DNA of 64,000 nucleotides, taken from assembly GCA_022453515.1 (NCBI GenBank), contig JAJNNY010000007.1, positions 372,001 to 436,000 on the forward strand. Reading direction: 5' to 3'. Every line of letters starts with the position of its first letter. Position 1 is the stretch's first letter. This DNA comes from Astrocystis sublimbata. Lineage: Eukaryota > Ascomycota > Sordariomycetes > Xylariales > Xylariaceae. This document shows, piece after piece, positions 33,737 through 44,599 of this stretch. Below the pieces are notes generated by a model, which made no database searches, was not told the origin of the DNA, and saw only the letters and a program-made list of their open reading frames with translations. The translations under genes were made by a program, and so were the position numbers.

Positions 33737-35375
33737 ATCGCCTTTCGAGGTGGGATGCGTCCTGCGCACTTCGAGTTGTATTTTCCTCTTTTTGTTGGGT
33801 TTCTTTATTTTTTGCGGATAAGCCACTTTGGATGCTGCAATTCAGTATGCTGGCTACTCGGCTGGCTCAGCTCAAGCTTCTGCGACGACCGTTCATCCTC
33901 GACTCTGGTACCGGAAGCGGCACTACATTGTTGGGTTTCTTTTCCTTTGTAGATGGTTCGTTGGGTTATGTTGAATAAACAGAGTTATCAGGTATATAGT
34001 CACAGCGCACTATTCCAGTCTTTGTTACCTAGCAGTCTTTCAGTCAGTCAGTTAGTGGGCAGTCACTCAACTTTACGCCACAAGCTGTGGCAGTTCAATG
34101 CCGTTGCCGTGGCCGTGGCGTGGTAAAAGGGTTCAAGCTACAAGCTGCATCTAATTTCGTCGGTGACATGTTTTCATTTCGATGTTCGGCGTCTCTACGA
34201 ATGCACTTCAGTAATCTTAGCGTCGTGTTGCCCCTATCCTACAGCACTTCGGACGCCGTTTACCCCGCATGTGGGGGTAAGATTAAGTGTCCGGTATACT
34301 CGTAGGTATAGTTGAATAGAAGTAGATATCGGCACAAAACAATTGATTCCTTTAATCGTGAAATAACTATTCTATAATCAACAACAATAACTAATAAGCA
34401 TTATATTACTTTCTACGGGGGGTATAAACTACGAAGAACCTGGTTGGAAGTATCTCATCTATTTTGTGTGGCACCTCGGACCCGGACACTTAATTTGACT
34501 CCCCCTTGCCCCGCAAATACAACCCCTCACCCTCCAACGATCAGGCCCCTGAAGCTTCGTTCAGGCGACATGACTTGTTTGGACTACTCGATGAACCTTG
34601 AACGTGTCGATACAACATGCTGTTATATCTAATGGTACGATACCCTTTTTGATTGATCTCGAGTGATTAGCAGGTTGGTACACACGCACATGTGTAATTG
34701 GAGCTCATCAGGTATAGGTATGCCCGTTATTGAGGTACCTTATGCTAGGTAGGCGAGCTACCACCTTAGGGGGCTAGGTTAGCTACCTACTTAGGTACCG
34801 GGCAGGTAGCGGACACTAGCGAGATAGCGTGGTACGAACTTCGGCAGGCGAGGCAGCTCGGCAGGTTGGAGTGCCCTAAACGCGATCCGCAGTGATGGCG
34901 CCGTTACCAGGCGGCAACAGGGACTGGTCGCGCAGCTAGCTCCTCTTAGGGGGGCACTAAGGTCAATACTGTTGTTATGTTACCTCTGGGTAAATACACC
35001 AGGAAGCTCCCCCCTGGGTCTCGGGAAGGTTCCTGCCTGGCAAGCTGGCAAGAAAGCTCCAATGGGACGTCGATGCCTGAGATGGATGTTGCATGCAGTG
35101 GCACCTACCTAGGTACTTACTCACCTACTCACCTACATTCTTCCAAGTTGTGACCATATGAGTGAGGTTATACATACTACTGCATCCTTCCAAGTTCTCA
35201 ATCCCACGCCGACCACAGTCCCCGACCCCCCCTCCCAATCGTTGTCGCCGGCTCCGGTGTGTCGTCTGCTTCGATCGTTAGAGAATGACGAGGAGCTCAG
35301 CTCGCGGTTGAATCCCGACAACCACCCAGTCGACCAGCTCCGACGCGTGCCGTCCCGTGCCCCGGTCCCGTCAGG
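33737..35375. other. Intergenic region containing a MITE candidate
   Basis: About 1.6 kb between divergent genes. It holds the inverted-repeat element at 34270-34508, a run of palindromic TACCTA/TAGGTA words at 34720-34810 and 35102-35140, and the promoter of the LRR gene. ORFs crossing 35133-35736 on both strands are shadows of the LRR gene's 5' end. Confidence 0.4.
34270..34508. mobile_element. Candidate MITE, AT-rich core with inverted ends
   Basis: Left end 34270-34294 (core GATTAAGTGTCCGG after GGGGG) matches the reverse complement of 34482-34508 (core AATTAAGTGTCCGG after GGGGG). About 20 of 25 positions agree, allowing a 2-bp gap. The 7-bp word CCCCGCA lies directly outside both ends (34263-34269 and 34509-34515) and may be the target-site duplication, which would suggest a hAT-like element. 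The core (34310-34430) is AT-rich and non-coding. Less certain than the 18-kb element because the outermost bases of the repeats differ. Confidence 0.6.
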
Positions 35376-38300
35376 ATGGACGACAGACGGCCGAGCGGCG
35401 GCGGCGGAGGTGCCACCACGACGCCCGCCCGAGGCACCAGCGGCATTCCGAAGCCGTCGTCCCGTCTGCCCCTGCCGCGCTCGAGCATCCCCACGCCCAC
35501 CGCCTCCACCAACCGCATCCAGATCCAGCCAAAGCCTAAGGTGCCGCTGTCCGACAACCCGCGGCCTACCTTGGCGCAACCCTCCAATGCTGGCAGCATA
35601 CGAACCCCACGCTTGCGCTCGGCGCCGTCGACGGATCAGATCAAGCCCTCGGCTACCTTGCCTAGGTCCTACAAATCGGGGCTGCCTCCAACTGCTTCCC
35701 ATTCCGCAACCAAGGATACAGCTGGCAGGAGTGTGAAACCTCGGCTACTGCAGAAACCACCGCCCTCGCCCTCGGCCGACGGCACTTTTAAGAAACCTTT
35801 GCTCCCCAACCGCCGACCGTCTAGTCACTTCGCCCACGACACTCAGCCCGTCGCTCATTTCGACGAGTATCTCCGAGAAGACGACCCCACCGAGGACCTG
35901 CCCGATCTGCCCCCTCTAGCCAAGCAGCCCGCCGACGAGAACCTCACCTTCGATGCCTTTGTCGCCAGTGCCAAGAAACCGAGGCCTTCCCTCAGCGAGC
36001 GAACCATCGAAACCCTCGCCAACTTACCCTCGTCCCCTGCTGTCAATCGACGCACCAGCAACTTCTTTGATACCCCTGCATCAAGGAGACCACCTTCAAA
36101 AGGAAGTGTCACATCACGTCCTGCCTCCCGACCTGGCTCGAGCTATCAGTCCGATGGGTCGAACGGGCGGTCGAATGGACCTTTGAGCCGGCCCAGCTCC
36201 AGCTCCAGCTCTCTCGATAGAGCATATGGCAACCTAAGGGCGTCGACTAGCTCTTACAAGCCGCCCTTGGCCACTGTCCACGGCACCCCATCCCGGCGAG
36301 TTTCGAATATCGGCGCTCCCGCCACGACGTCCCGTCTGGGAAACACGCAGAAGCTTGCACATCGCCCCTCCTTACACAACATTTCCTCCCGGGCTTCCTT
36401 AACTGCGTCTTCATACGAACCACGCAGTCCCAGCCCCGAGAAGCGCTCCGACGTATCTGTATCCAAGTATGGTTCTAAAACATTGGCCGCACGGCCCACA
36501 AAGCCTCGGGCCTCCATCAACGGACTCTTTAAGAAACCGTTGGCATCATCCCTGACAAAAGACCAGACTGCATCCACTTTGACACCAGCTCCCTTGCGGA
36601 GGACTTCTCTTGCTTCTGCCAAATCGTCAGGGACGTCTAGCGAGGGCCGGAACCTTTCCAGCCCATCTACGACCTCGACTGCCCCTACGATATATTCACC
36701 CGAGGAACCACCGTCGGCCTCGCGGAAGTCTTCTTCTTCCTTACGCGACCAAATTGCAAAGGCAAAGGCGGCAAAGAGAGCTGCGAACAAGCAAGCTGTG
36801 GGCACAGCAACCTCAGACACTGCGAAGTTATCGGTGATACCAGCCGATGACACTTTGGACTTTGGGTTGTCTGGCGACCCATTTGGCCAGAACAAGTTCG
36901 AAGATTCGAACAAGAAAGTGATGCAATCTCGCATTGGTACGGCGAGAGCGTCGGGTAGACTCAACATTGCGGCTATGGGGTTGAAAGAGATACCCGAAGA
37001 GGTGTTGAAGATGTACGATCTCGAATCAATTGGTCGTACTGACGGTACTTGGGCTGAGAGCGTTGACCTCACGCGATTTGTCGCCGCCGACAATGAGTTG
37101 GAGATAATCGACGATTCCATTTTTCCCGACATTGACCCCGACGGATTGGACTCGGACGAGGTGGACGATAGGGGTCGTATTTTCTGGGATTTGGAGTCTG
37201 CAGATCTCCACAATAATATGCTCATCTCCTTGCCGTTGGGACTTCGGCGTCTTCAGCAGCTTACTTCACTCAACTTGGTAAGCTTTGGTAGCAGTGTAAT
37301 TGGGTGACCAACAAGACTAATCATTACCAGACTTCAAATAAACTTACCAACAACTGTCTCGACACAATATCCCAGTGTGCCACGCTGCGAGATCTCAAGT
37401 TGGGCAACAACCTTTTATATGGTTCGATCGAAGATTTGTGTGTTCTCGAGAACCTCGAAACTCTTGATCTTCACGGAAACAGCATCTCTGCGCTGCCTGC
37501 TGGCGTTGACCGCATGAAGAGATTACGGATACTGAATCTTAACGAGAACGCTCTAGAATCACTACCTTTCTCTAACCTTTCTGCACTGCCACTTAGTGAA
37601 CTGCATGTGCGAAAGAATAAGCTGAAGGGAACATTGATCGAGTCTGGTGTCGGAGGCTTCCCTCAGCTTCAGATTCTGGACTGCTCTAGCAATCAACTAT
37701 CGCATATTAGTCCAGAAATCGATCAACAGCCACTCGATTTGCCGTCTTTGCATCAATTGACAGTATCGATGAACCGCCTCAAGTCATTACCGGATATGAC
37801 CAAGTGGAACAGTATCTTGACAATCAACGCCGACGACAATAATATCTCGGCTTTTCCCGAAGGCTTTACCAGCCGACAAACTCTCAGACACGCTGGATTC
37901 TCTAGCAACGATATCCGTGTCGTACCACCAGAGATAGCTCGTATGGAGAGTCTCGCTATGCTGAGAATCACAGGAAACCCCTTACGAGACAAAAAATTCA
38001 CATCTCTCACGACGGAAGGACTGAAAGATGCTTTGTTAGCAAGGCTAGGGCCGCTGCCCGGCGAAGAGGTGGGTGGGATAGAGAGCTTTGCCAACGGCAT
38101 CGACTCTTTCGGAGCCAACCACACGAGCACCCGAGTGATAGGGACTGCGCCTGCAGGCTACGGCGACGGCGAGGATGGTCAGTCAGAGTCTGACAACTTT
38201 GCTACACCACCAACGTCGGCACCTCATTCCCCAATATCCCCACGGTCTCAAACTTCGTCTAGACAAACCTGGCCGGTGAAACCAGGGGGAATTCTCGACC

Positions 38301-38974
38301 GATCCAATACGCAGTCATCTTCTCTGCATCCCGTCGTGTGCTCAAAGATCGTCGCCGTCCAATCTGTGCGAGAAATCCGACTCCATCACAACACATTCAC
38401 TCAATTTCCCAACTCACTATCATTCTTCAGCGACACGCTTACAATACTTTCGCTATCGCATAACCAACTTACGGGGGAAAGTTGGCTGACCGAGCACCTA
38501 GACCTTACGGCCCTCAAGGAGCTGAACATGCAGTCGAATTTCTGCACCAGTCTGACCCCGATGATGACATATCTCTGTGCCCCTAACCTCGAAAAGCTCG
38601 ACGTGTCACTCAACCGCATCGTTCGCCTCCCGGCCCTGCGAGAGGTCTTTCCTAGCCTCACTGTCTTGAATATTTCGAATAATCGACTGGAATGTCTTGA
38701 GCCTGATACGATCCAAGGTATGAAGATTGTCGACGCGAGCAACAACGAGATTGCGCACCTCCATCCGCGCATTGGGCTACTTGGCCTGGAAAGGTTTGAT
38801 ATCATGGGAAATAGATTCCGCGTACCGAGATGGAATGTTCTAGAGAGGGGGACTCAATCAACTCTCAAGTGGCTTAGGGGCCGCGTCCCGGTGGCTGAGA
38901 TGGCGGAGTGGAGGGCTCAAGGGGGAGGTGGCGGAGAGGGAGAGGGAGATGATGGTGGTGATGGGGTGGATTGA
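35376..38974 (+). CDS. Leucine-rich-repeat protein, LRRC40-like
   Basis: Two exons, 35376..37277 and 37331..38974, join at phase 0 over a 53-bp intron, giving 1181 aa. The first 520 residues are Ser/Pro/Thr/Arg-rich and disordered, with SxIP-type microtubule-tip motifs in a basic context (TSGIPKPSSRLP and SSIPTPT within the first 45 residues). After a short charged helix (RDQIAKAKAAKRAANKQA) come many leucine-rich repeats of the LxxLxLxxNxLxxLP type, from LESADLHNNMLISLPLGL (about residue 610) to LNISNNRLECL (about 1090), with a disordered Ser-rich insert at about 905-960. The C-terminus is Gly/Glu/Asp-rich. The repeats are a protein-binding platform and no kinase or GTPase domain is attached. 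A cytoskeletal or polarity role is inference from the SxIP motifs. Confidence 0.85.
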
Positions 38975-40098
38975 GACGAGGTGCCATATTCACTCTGATA
39001 CTCACATAGGGACTTAGGGACAAGCTTGATATTGCCGTCTGGGAGTTCGGGAGCGAAGCGATCGCATGCTGTACTTCTATTCTTTTCTTGTATTTACTTT
39101 CAACCACGGGGACACACTGCCCAGCTACAGGGCAATACGTAGAACGAGTTTGCTGGCAACAAAATGGGTGGGAATATAGGAACAGGGGAAACAAGGAATT
39201 GTTATCTACAAATTATAGCCGTACGGAACATAATATCCTGTAGAACGAGGTACAATGGTTCAACTGTTGCATCGAGCATGTTTCATTTTTCCTTCGTTTT
39301 CTTGTTTTATGCAGCGACGTGTGATCAGTTTCCCATGTCTCTCGCATACAGAGTCAAATAGCAGATAAGTAGGAACTTGGGAGCTCCACGCCGAAAGATG
39401 GAACATTGCCCGATTCGGCCATATTTGGCTTCAAGGCGAGCGCTGATAGGCTCGACAGAACGAGCTGGCGTCTACTTGGCTTTCACCGACCAATTGCGCG
39501 GCACAGACGTGCACTGAGGGTTGGTGCCTCAAGTATACGATGCTGAGCCCTCAGCAAGGTCGGCAACGGCAGTACCGTACCTGGTGACCTGGTATGCTGG
39601 TGACCTGGTTACCGTCCCAAGCTTGGCACTCCTGCTTCGATCAAGGAACTGGTCAGCCCCAGTCCATGGTTGCTAATTTTGCGTAGTGGGTTGACTGGCA
39701 ATGCGCCGATCAGCTCGTATTTATTATTAAAAGTAAACACTGGGGGGATGGTGAGCACATCCCTATTTATTGTGCTTGTCGCCATCTTGGCTCTAGAATT
39801 TCACCCTATTCCACTGTCCATTCTTTCATTCAACTACTATCTACTACGTAGTATTAATCATACCGGCTTGCTCAGCAACATCTTTCTGACGCAACAAGTA
39901 AGCTCTACATACCAGCGCCTCCATCCTTTTACAGAGACACAACAACACAACACAACACAGCTTTGGGTGGACACCTGCTCACCTTGCCTAATAACCAACT
40001 CCAACCAACCACACCAACCACACCAACCACACCAACCACACCAACCACACCAACCACACCAACCACACCAACCACACCAACCACACAAACCACACAAA
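38975..40098. other. Intergenic region ending in a tandem-repeat leader
   Basis: About 1.1 kb between the LRR gene and the small Cys-rich gene. The ORF open from 39670 into the next gene begins in AT-rich DNA and passes through the 9-bp repeat, so its upstream part is not believed to be coding. Confidence 0.4.
40005..40090. repeat. 9-bp tandem repeat, CCAACCACA units
   Basis: About nine head-to-tail copies just upstream of the ATG at 40099. A 9-bp unit leaves the frame open and would encode repeated His-Gln-Pro, but the position fits a 5' untranslated leader. Confidence 0.88.
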
Positions 40099-40671
40099 AT
40101 GTCGTCGGCCACCGCAACCGTAACGATGCCTGCTGCCGCATGCCCCAGCTTGTACGTGATCCCGTTCGAGAACGCGGGCTGCGCCGTCTCGTTCATAGGG
40201 GAAGGGCACAAGAGCGCGATGGAGGCGTGCTGCGGCGACGCCGACATCATCTCGTACTCGAACGACTGCGGGCTGTACTGTGCCGTGAACGGCCAGAGCG
40301 TCAAGGAACTGCAGGACTGCCTGTTCAACTACAAGGGCGAGGACGGCAAGGGAGACCGCGGCGAGACGGTCAGGTACCAGGACGTATTCTGCAACGCGCC
40401 CAACAACGCCACGGCCACGGCGACGAGCGTGGACATCCCGGCCAGCGCGAGCGCGAGCGTCGTCGCGGGAAAGGACTCGGACGATAAGGATGGAGATGAC
40501 CAGGACGGCGCCGACAAGGGTGGCGATGACAACAAGGATGGAGACGACAAGGACGGCGACAAGAGCGCTGCGCAGAGCTTGCGGCCTGGCTTTGCGGGAT
40601 TCTCCGTCACGGGCGTGACGATGGGCGCGATGCTGGTATCTGCGATGGCCTTTGGGGCGGTGCAGATCTGA
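40099..40671 (+). CDS. Small cysteine-rich protein with hydrophobic C-terminus
   Basis: ORF of 190 aa from ATG 40099 (context aaaATGT). An N-terminal cysteine-rich module has Cys at about 15, 28, 45, 46, 57, 61, 73 and 97 (CGDADIISYSNDCGLYC in its centre). An Ala/Thr/Ser stretch follows (ATATATSVDIPASASAS), then an acidic Asp/Gly/Lys repeat (DKDGDDQDGADKGGDD), and the protein ends in a hydrophobic segment (VTMGAMLVSAMAFGAVQI) that looks like a GPI signal or tail anchor. There is no standard N-terminal signal peptide from this start; the open frame upstream includes a hydrophobic stretch (SLFIVLVAILALEF, about 39770) but is separated from the gene by the tandem repeat. Fungal homologs of unknown function with this layout exist as far as I recall. 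Surface protein is the best guess. Confidence 0.65.
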   Translation: MSSATATVTMPAAACPSLYVIPFENAGCAVSFIGEGHKSAMEACCGDADIISYSNDCGLYCAVNGQSVKELQDCLFNYKGEDGKGDRGETVRYQDVFCNAPNNATATATSVDIPASASASVVAGKDSDDKDGDDQDGADKGGDDNKDGDDKDGDKSAAQSLRPGFAGFSVTGVTMGAMLVSAMAFGAVQI

Positions 40672-41184
40672 TCTCTCCTCGGGGATGATGGGTACGTGCG
40701 ATGTGGATAGGAGCGGACTTGGCCAAGAAGTTGGATGGCATTAATGATCATTTGGGATGAAAAAGCTACTCTATTTTTACGGGTGTTCATCTACCCAAGC
40801 ATTTTCAACGTATCTAGCGTTTGATTATCTCCTGGAATTTCAGGACTCATGACATTAAGAAGCGTTTTGCTGAATATTTGATACCCACTGTGATCTCTAT
40901 GTTTATCCCCTGGACAAGTGATGTTCATTCAGGCTGATGACGACTTATGCGCAAGTGAACTAAGCGAGTCATGGCCGAAATGAAGTGGTCAGTGTACAAG
41001 ATCTTGTGGTATTACCGACTGTAATTAATTGATCACGTAAACTCCGCCGTGTCTACATCAAGTGTGTCGTGGCGGTTTGGCCGTGTTATGTTTCACCATA
41101 TCTGTGCTGCGTTGGCTTTGTTGAAATGCCCACATAACGCGTCGCAGAGGCAGAAAACAAAAAACAAGAATACAGTGTAGCGGA
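40672..41184. other. Intergenic region, no gene seen
   Basis: AT-rich spacer of about 0.5 kb without ORFs or repeats that I could support. Confidence 0.4.
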
Positions 41185-41611
41185 ATGTCCGCCTTCAAGA
41201 CGCACAAGTGCTACAGCATAGTCCAATCAACGCGTATACTAGTATATCGAGATGGTCTCGTTCGAACCTTCATGCCGGACGGCGTGTCCCGAACCACGTG
41301 TCCGGGCCAAGTGGTCGTTTGGTACAGCCCGCTTCCACGCAGCGACTCCGCAGAGGAGCATGAAGCGTGGATCGAGAGCCAACTATGTGCTGTCGAGGGG
41401 TGAAGAAATAGAGAGAGGGTAAGAAGAGAATGGCAGAATTACAGGTCTGGAAACAGCTGTTGCCCTTCGATTGGTCGGATGATGAAATGCAGTTGCTACC
41501 TACAGACCACCCGGTCTCCGAGATGGTTCGCGAAATCCTATGAGACGACCTGCTCATTCAGCTCTTCAAAACATCGGAGACGCTATCGAAGCAGCTGGTC
41601 GAGGACATGTT
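41185..41611 (+). pseudogene. Interrupted coding remnant of unknown family
   Basis: A coding-like segment begins at ATG 41185 (72 codons with GC-rich third positions) and stops at 41401. In another frame from about 41430, MAELQVWKQLLPFDWSDD continues through SEMVREIL to a TGA at 41549-41551, beyond which the same frame is again coding-like (DDLLIQLFKTSETLSKQLVE) up to a TAA at about 41611. The regular use of Leu/Asp/Glu helices across the TGA suggests a former CGA (Arg) changed to TGA. The two parts differ in frame and do not join by an obvious intron. Likely a decayed gene; a short spliced gene remains possible. No domain recognised. Confidence 0.4.
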
Positions 41612-42829
41612 GCTGCGATAATGCTCCAAGGCAAGGTGGATGGATTGCAGGAGCAAGAAACTTGATGTTGACTGTATTTCACTGTCGCTATGACCTACAA
41701 ACGCTGCATACTACTCGGTGATATAGGGACGCGGGCGTGGAGTCGACGCAGCGCTCTGCATACCATTCGAATATGTAGTTGTAGATAGAGTGTTTTTGCA
41801 GGACTCGGATTCATGCAACAGCAATTTACCGATGAAATTGGGGGTTTGAAGGGGCTAATTTACCCACGCCATACGACAAAGCAGGCGGATCTACTATGTA
41901 GGAGTAGTAGTCGTTGCTGATCTAGCTGTTGTTGCTCTAGCACAGATAATGTGCATTGGTTTTCCATCCCAAGTTGCTTCTTGGGGGGGAGCATTTGCAG
42001 AGAAACCGAACCACTGCTACTATCGGCTGCAGCAGAGCACGATCAGACGGCATATTGTAAGTGCATTAGCTGAGGTACGTACCTAACGTTGGGTATTTTT
42101 ACGGGGGGTTGTGCTGGGCAGTCAGGTTGCTTTCCACTGCCCGGCAGGCTTGGGCTCTGGGGCTGGCCAACCTTCCCAATTTACACACGAGGCCTAGCGC
42201 GGGTCGCTTGGGCGGTCAGCGTAGGTACTTTTTACATTAGGTAGGCCCGCTGGGTCAGGCCAGGAGATCGAGCAGCAAGTACCTACCCGCGGCCAGGCCT
42301 GCTGCTGCCCCTGCTACTGCTGCTGCTGCTGCTGGTTCGCACCAAAATTCTCCACACTGCGTCCACCTGCACACACTGGCCCGCTGGCCAGTGGCCACTG
42401 ACCTGACCAGCTCCCCCCCGTCAACGTCAACCCACCGGCATTCTTCGTCAATCATCTTATCGACGACTCGTCAACATCGTCTTCCTCACCGCGTCCACCG
42501 CGTCACCCATCCCGCTCGCTAGATCATCCTTCATGCAACTCAAAGGCACAACAGTATCGTCTCAAGTTCGCTCAAGCCATCAGGGGGCGTCAGAGCTACC
42601 CATCGCGGTCCCGGTTCCGCTTCCATCGTCGAGAGGCCGACGCATCGAGCAGGGCTTTTGCTGTGCGTGTGCGGCCTTCTGATTCGACCGAACAATCGAG
42701 ATACTCTGGCGACCAACGTCCCCTTACGCCCCCGACGCGTGGCCAGCCTCTCGTCGCTATCTTGTTACGCCTCCAAAACACCATATCGTCATACAGTACT
42801 CTCATCAAACAGCAGTTGCAGCCGTAGAG
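41612..42829. other. Intergenic region with CTG-rich microsatellite
   Basis: About 1.2 kb. A (CTG)n-like run lies at about 42300-42333. The second half is pyrimidine-rich, consistent with the long 5' leader and promoter of the coiled-coil gene. No supported ORF. Confidence 0.4.
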
Positions 42830-44599
42830 ATGGCCGCCCCCCGGCCTCTTGTCAACGGCGTTGGCGCTCCCAACGGCATCGCCGACCTCGACCTCGACCA
42901 CGACCACGACCACGACATGATCCCCTCAACACCGCCCGAAGCCCCAGCTTCGTACCAAGTTCCCCAGGCTCCCACCCTCAGCCGCCTCTCCTCTTCCATG
43001 TCCCAGAACTCAATTCCTTCCACCGAGGTCCCCGCTTCGCCCGTTGATCCCTCTGCCTCGTTCAAGACCGAGCTGAACGACGACCGCGTGTCGCCGACTC
43101 GCATCATACGCTCGTCTCTCACCCCGCCACCCTCCTCCCAGGTTGCCCATAACCGTGCTCATGCCGCCATACCAGTGACTTCCGTCAATGGTCAGAGAGC
43201 CAGCAGCATTCTCTCTCCGCCCACCACCACCTTCCTGCCCATCAACCGAGATCGTCTCAACGTCACAGACTATGTCGCTCCTACCCCCAATCAGGTTGAC
43301 AACGCTACAGTCGACGAGCTCCGCTCCATGTTGCACTCGTGTCTGCAGATGAACGCAAAGCTCAAGTCGGAGACGGCTCACCACAACTTGCAGTACGAGT
43401 TGTTGAGCATGCAGGCTATCGAGGACGCCAATCGCGCCAATGTCGAGAACGAGATGACCCGCCGCGAAGTTGAGGTCCTCCGCAGCGTCGAGTATGCCCG
43501 CCAAGCCAGGCGCGAGCTCGACGCCCGCGTAGACCCCTTTCAGACCAAGTACTACGAGCTCCAGCAGGCTCACGATGCGCTGACAAGCGAACACGACGAG
43601 CTGGTTCGCCGCTTTAGATCTGCCTCCAAGCTTGTACATCAACAGGCAGAGAAGATTGATATGTTGAGCGACGAGCGTGAGATGCTCCTGAATCGCATCC
43701 GCGAGAATCGGCAACATTTCAAAAAGCTGTGCAGCCCCGGTGGCGCTTTCTACGGTGCGTTGACGCCGAAAACTCCCTCGACCTCTCCGCAGCAGCGGTA
43801 TCGCGCCACCCCTCGGCAGACACCGAGATCCGCGACTAGAAGTGCCCACCACGGGAACGAACCCAACACCGGCGGCTTCGAGGTTTTGCTGCAGGCTCTC
43901 AGTCACGACAACAACAGTGCTCCCTCGACCCCCATCTCGGCTCACCGTCCGCCTCCGCGGGCAGTCTTCATGCAACACCACCGTGCGGCCCATTCACTAT
44001 CCTCCCTTCCCGCCACCCCGCAGTCACGCTCCCGTGGTAATCATGGCCTCCTCCCTTCTATCGATCTAGTACCACGAACTGAGCCCGCGCAGAGATTCGG
44101 TAACCATGCCGTCAACCCTCAGACGCCCACCCCAAGGCTGCGTCGCAAGAGTCGAGAGAGTACCATATCCGTCGAGGACGAGAACGAGGGAGCCGCGCGT
44201 GCCAGGACCCTTGAGTCGGTCGCAGCCGCCGCCCAGTCCTACCTATCACAAGGCTCGCACCACTTACGAGGACAGGCCGCCGAAGAGGAAGTTTTCGAAA
44301 GCCAGGCTACCCAAGCAGCTTCCGAGATGCTCAGGCGAGATCCCCACGAGAGTTTTGAGGTGGCGAGCTCAGTCGATTCCCGCGACGTGACGCCAGCGCC
44401 AGCTGATGTGAGCAGCAAACACCAGACCAAGCTGTACGCGCCCATACACAAATCCGGGATCAACATGGAAAAGCGGAAGTTCAGTGGAGGTTCCAATCCA
44501 GGAGATGCGCGGACAGAACTTCCCACCAGCCCGACCAAGAAGATGCGCTACGAGCCGGGCAGTGCCGTCGGGCTGGGAATCCACGAACACGGTCGATGA
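42830..44599 (+). CDS. Coiled-coil protein with disordered flanks, conserved hypothetical
   Basis: Single-exon 589 aa protein. The N-terminal 150 residues are Ser/Pro-rich, with an unusual His/Asp run (LDLDHDHDHDM). Residues about 150-310 form a long coiled coil: TVDELRSMLHSCLQMNAKL, then heptads through EMTRREVEVLRSVEYARQARREL and HDELVRRFRSASKLV to MLLNRIRENRQHFKKL. The rest is disordered, rich in SP/TP sites (TPKTPSTSP, PTSPTKKMR) that could be CDK or MAPK targets, and holds a basic patch RLRRKSR that could act as a nuclear signal. I do not recognise an enzymatic domain. A structural or scaffold role is inference. Confidence 0.75.
   Translation: MAAPRPLVNGVGAPNGIADLDLDHDHDHDMIPSTPPEAPASYQVPQAPTLSRLSSSMSQNSIPSTEVPASPVDPSASFKTELNDDRVSPTRIIRSSLTPPPSSQVAHNRAHAAIPVTSVNGQRASSILSPPTTTFLPINRDRLNVTDYVAPTPNQVDNATVDELRSMLHSCLQMNAKLKSETAHHNLQYELLSMQAIEDANRANVENEMTRREVEVLRSVEYARQARRELDARVDPFQTKYYELQQAHDALTSEHDELVRRFRSASKLVHQQAEKIDMLSDEREMLLNRIRENRQHFKKLCSPGGAFYGALTPKTPSTSPQQRYRATPRQTPRSATRSAHHGNEPNTGGFEVLLQALSHDNNSAPSTPISAHRPPPRAVFMQHHRAAHSLSSLPATPQSRSRGNHGLLPSIDLVPRTEPAQRFGNHAVNPQTPTPRLRRKSRESTISVEDENEGAARARTLESVAAAAQSYLSQGSHHLRGQAAEEEVFESQATQAASEMLRRDPHESFEVASSVDSRDVTPAPADVSSKHQTKLYAPIHKSGINMEKRKFSGGSNPGDARTELPTSPTKKMRYEPGSAVGLGIHEHGR

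Noticed and set aside
36254..37225. 323-codon antisense ORF in the LRR gene
   Set aside because: Shadow of the Ser-rich coding sequence.
39670..40098. N-terminal extension of the small Cys-rich protein with His-Gln-Pro repeats
   Set aside because: It starts in AT-rich DNA and depends on the 9-bp tandem repeat; ATG 40099 is the better start. Not fully excluded.
43010..43993. 327-codon antisense ORF in the coiled-coil gene
   Set aside because: GC-rich third positions of the sense gene keep the antisense open; there is no domain.
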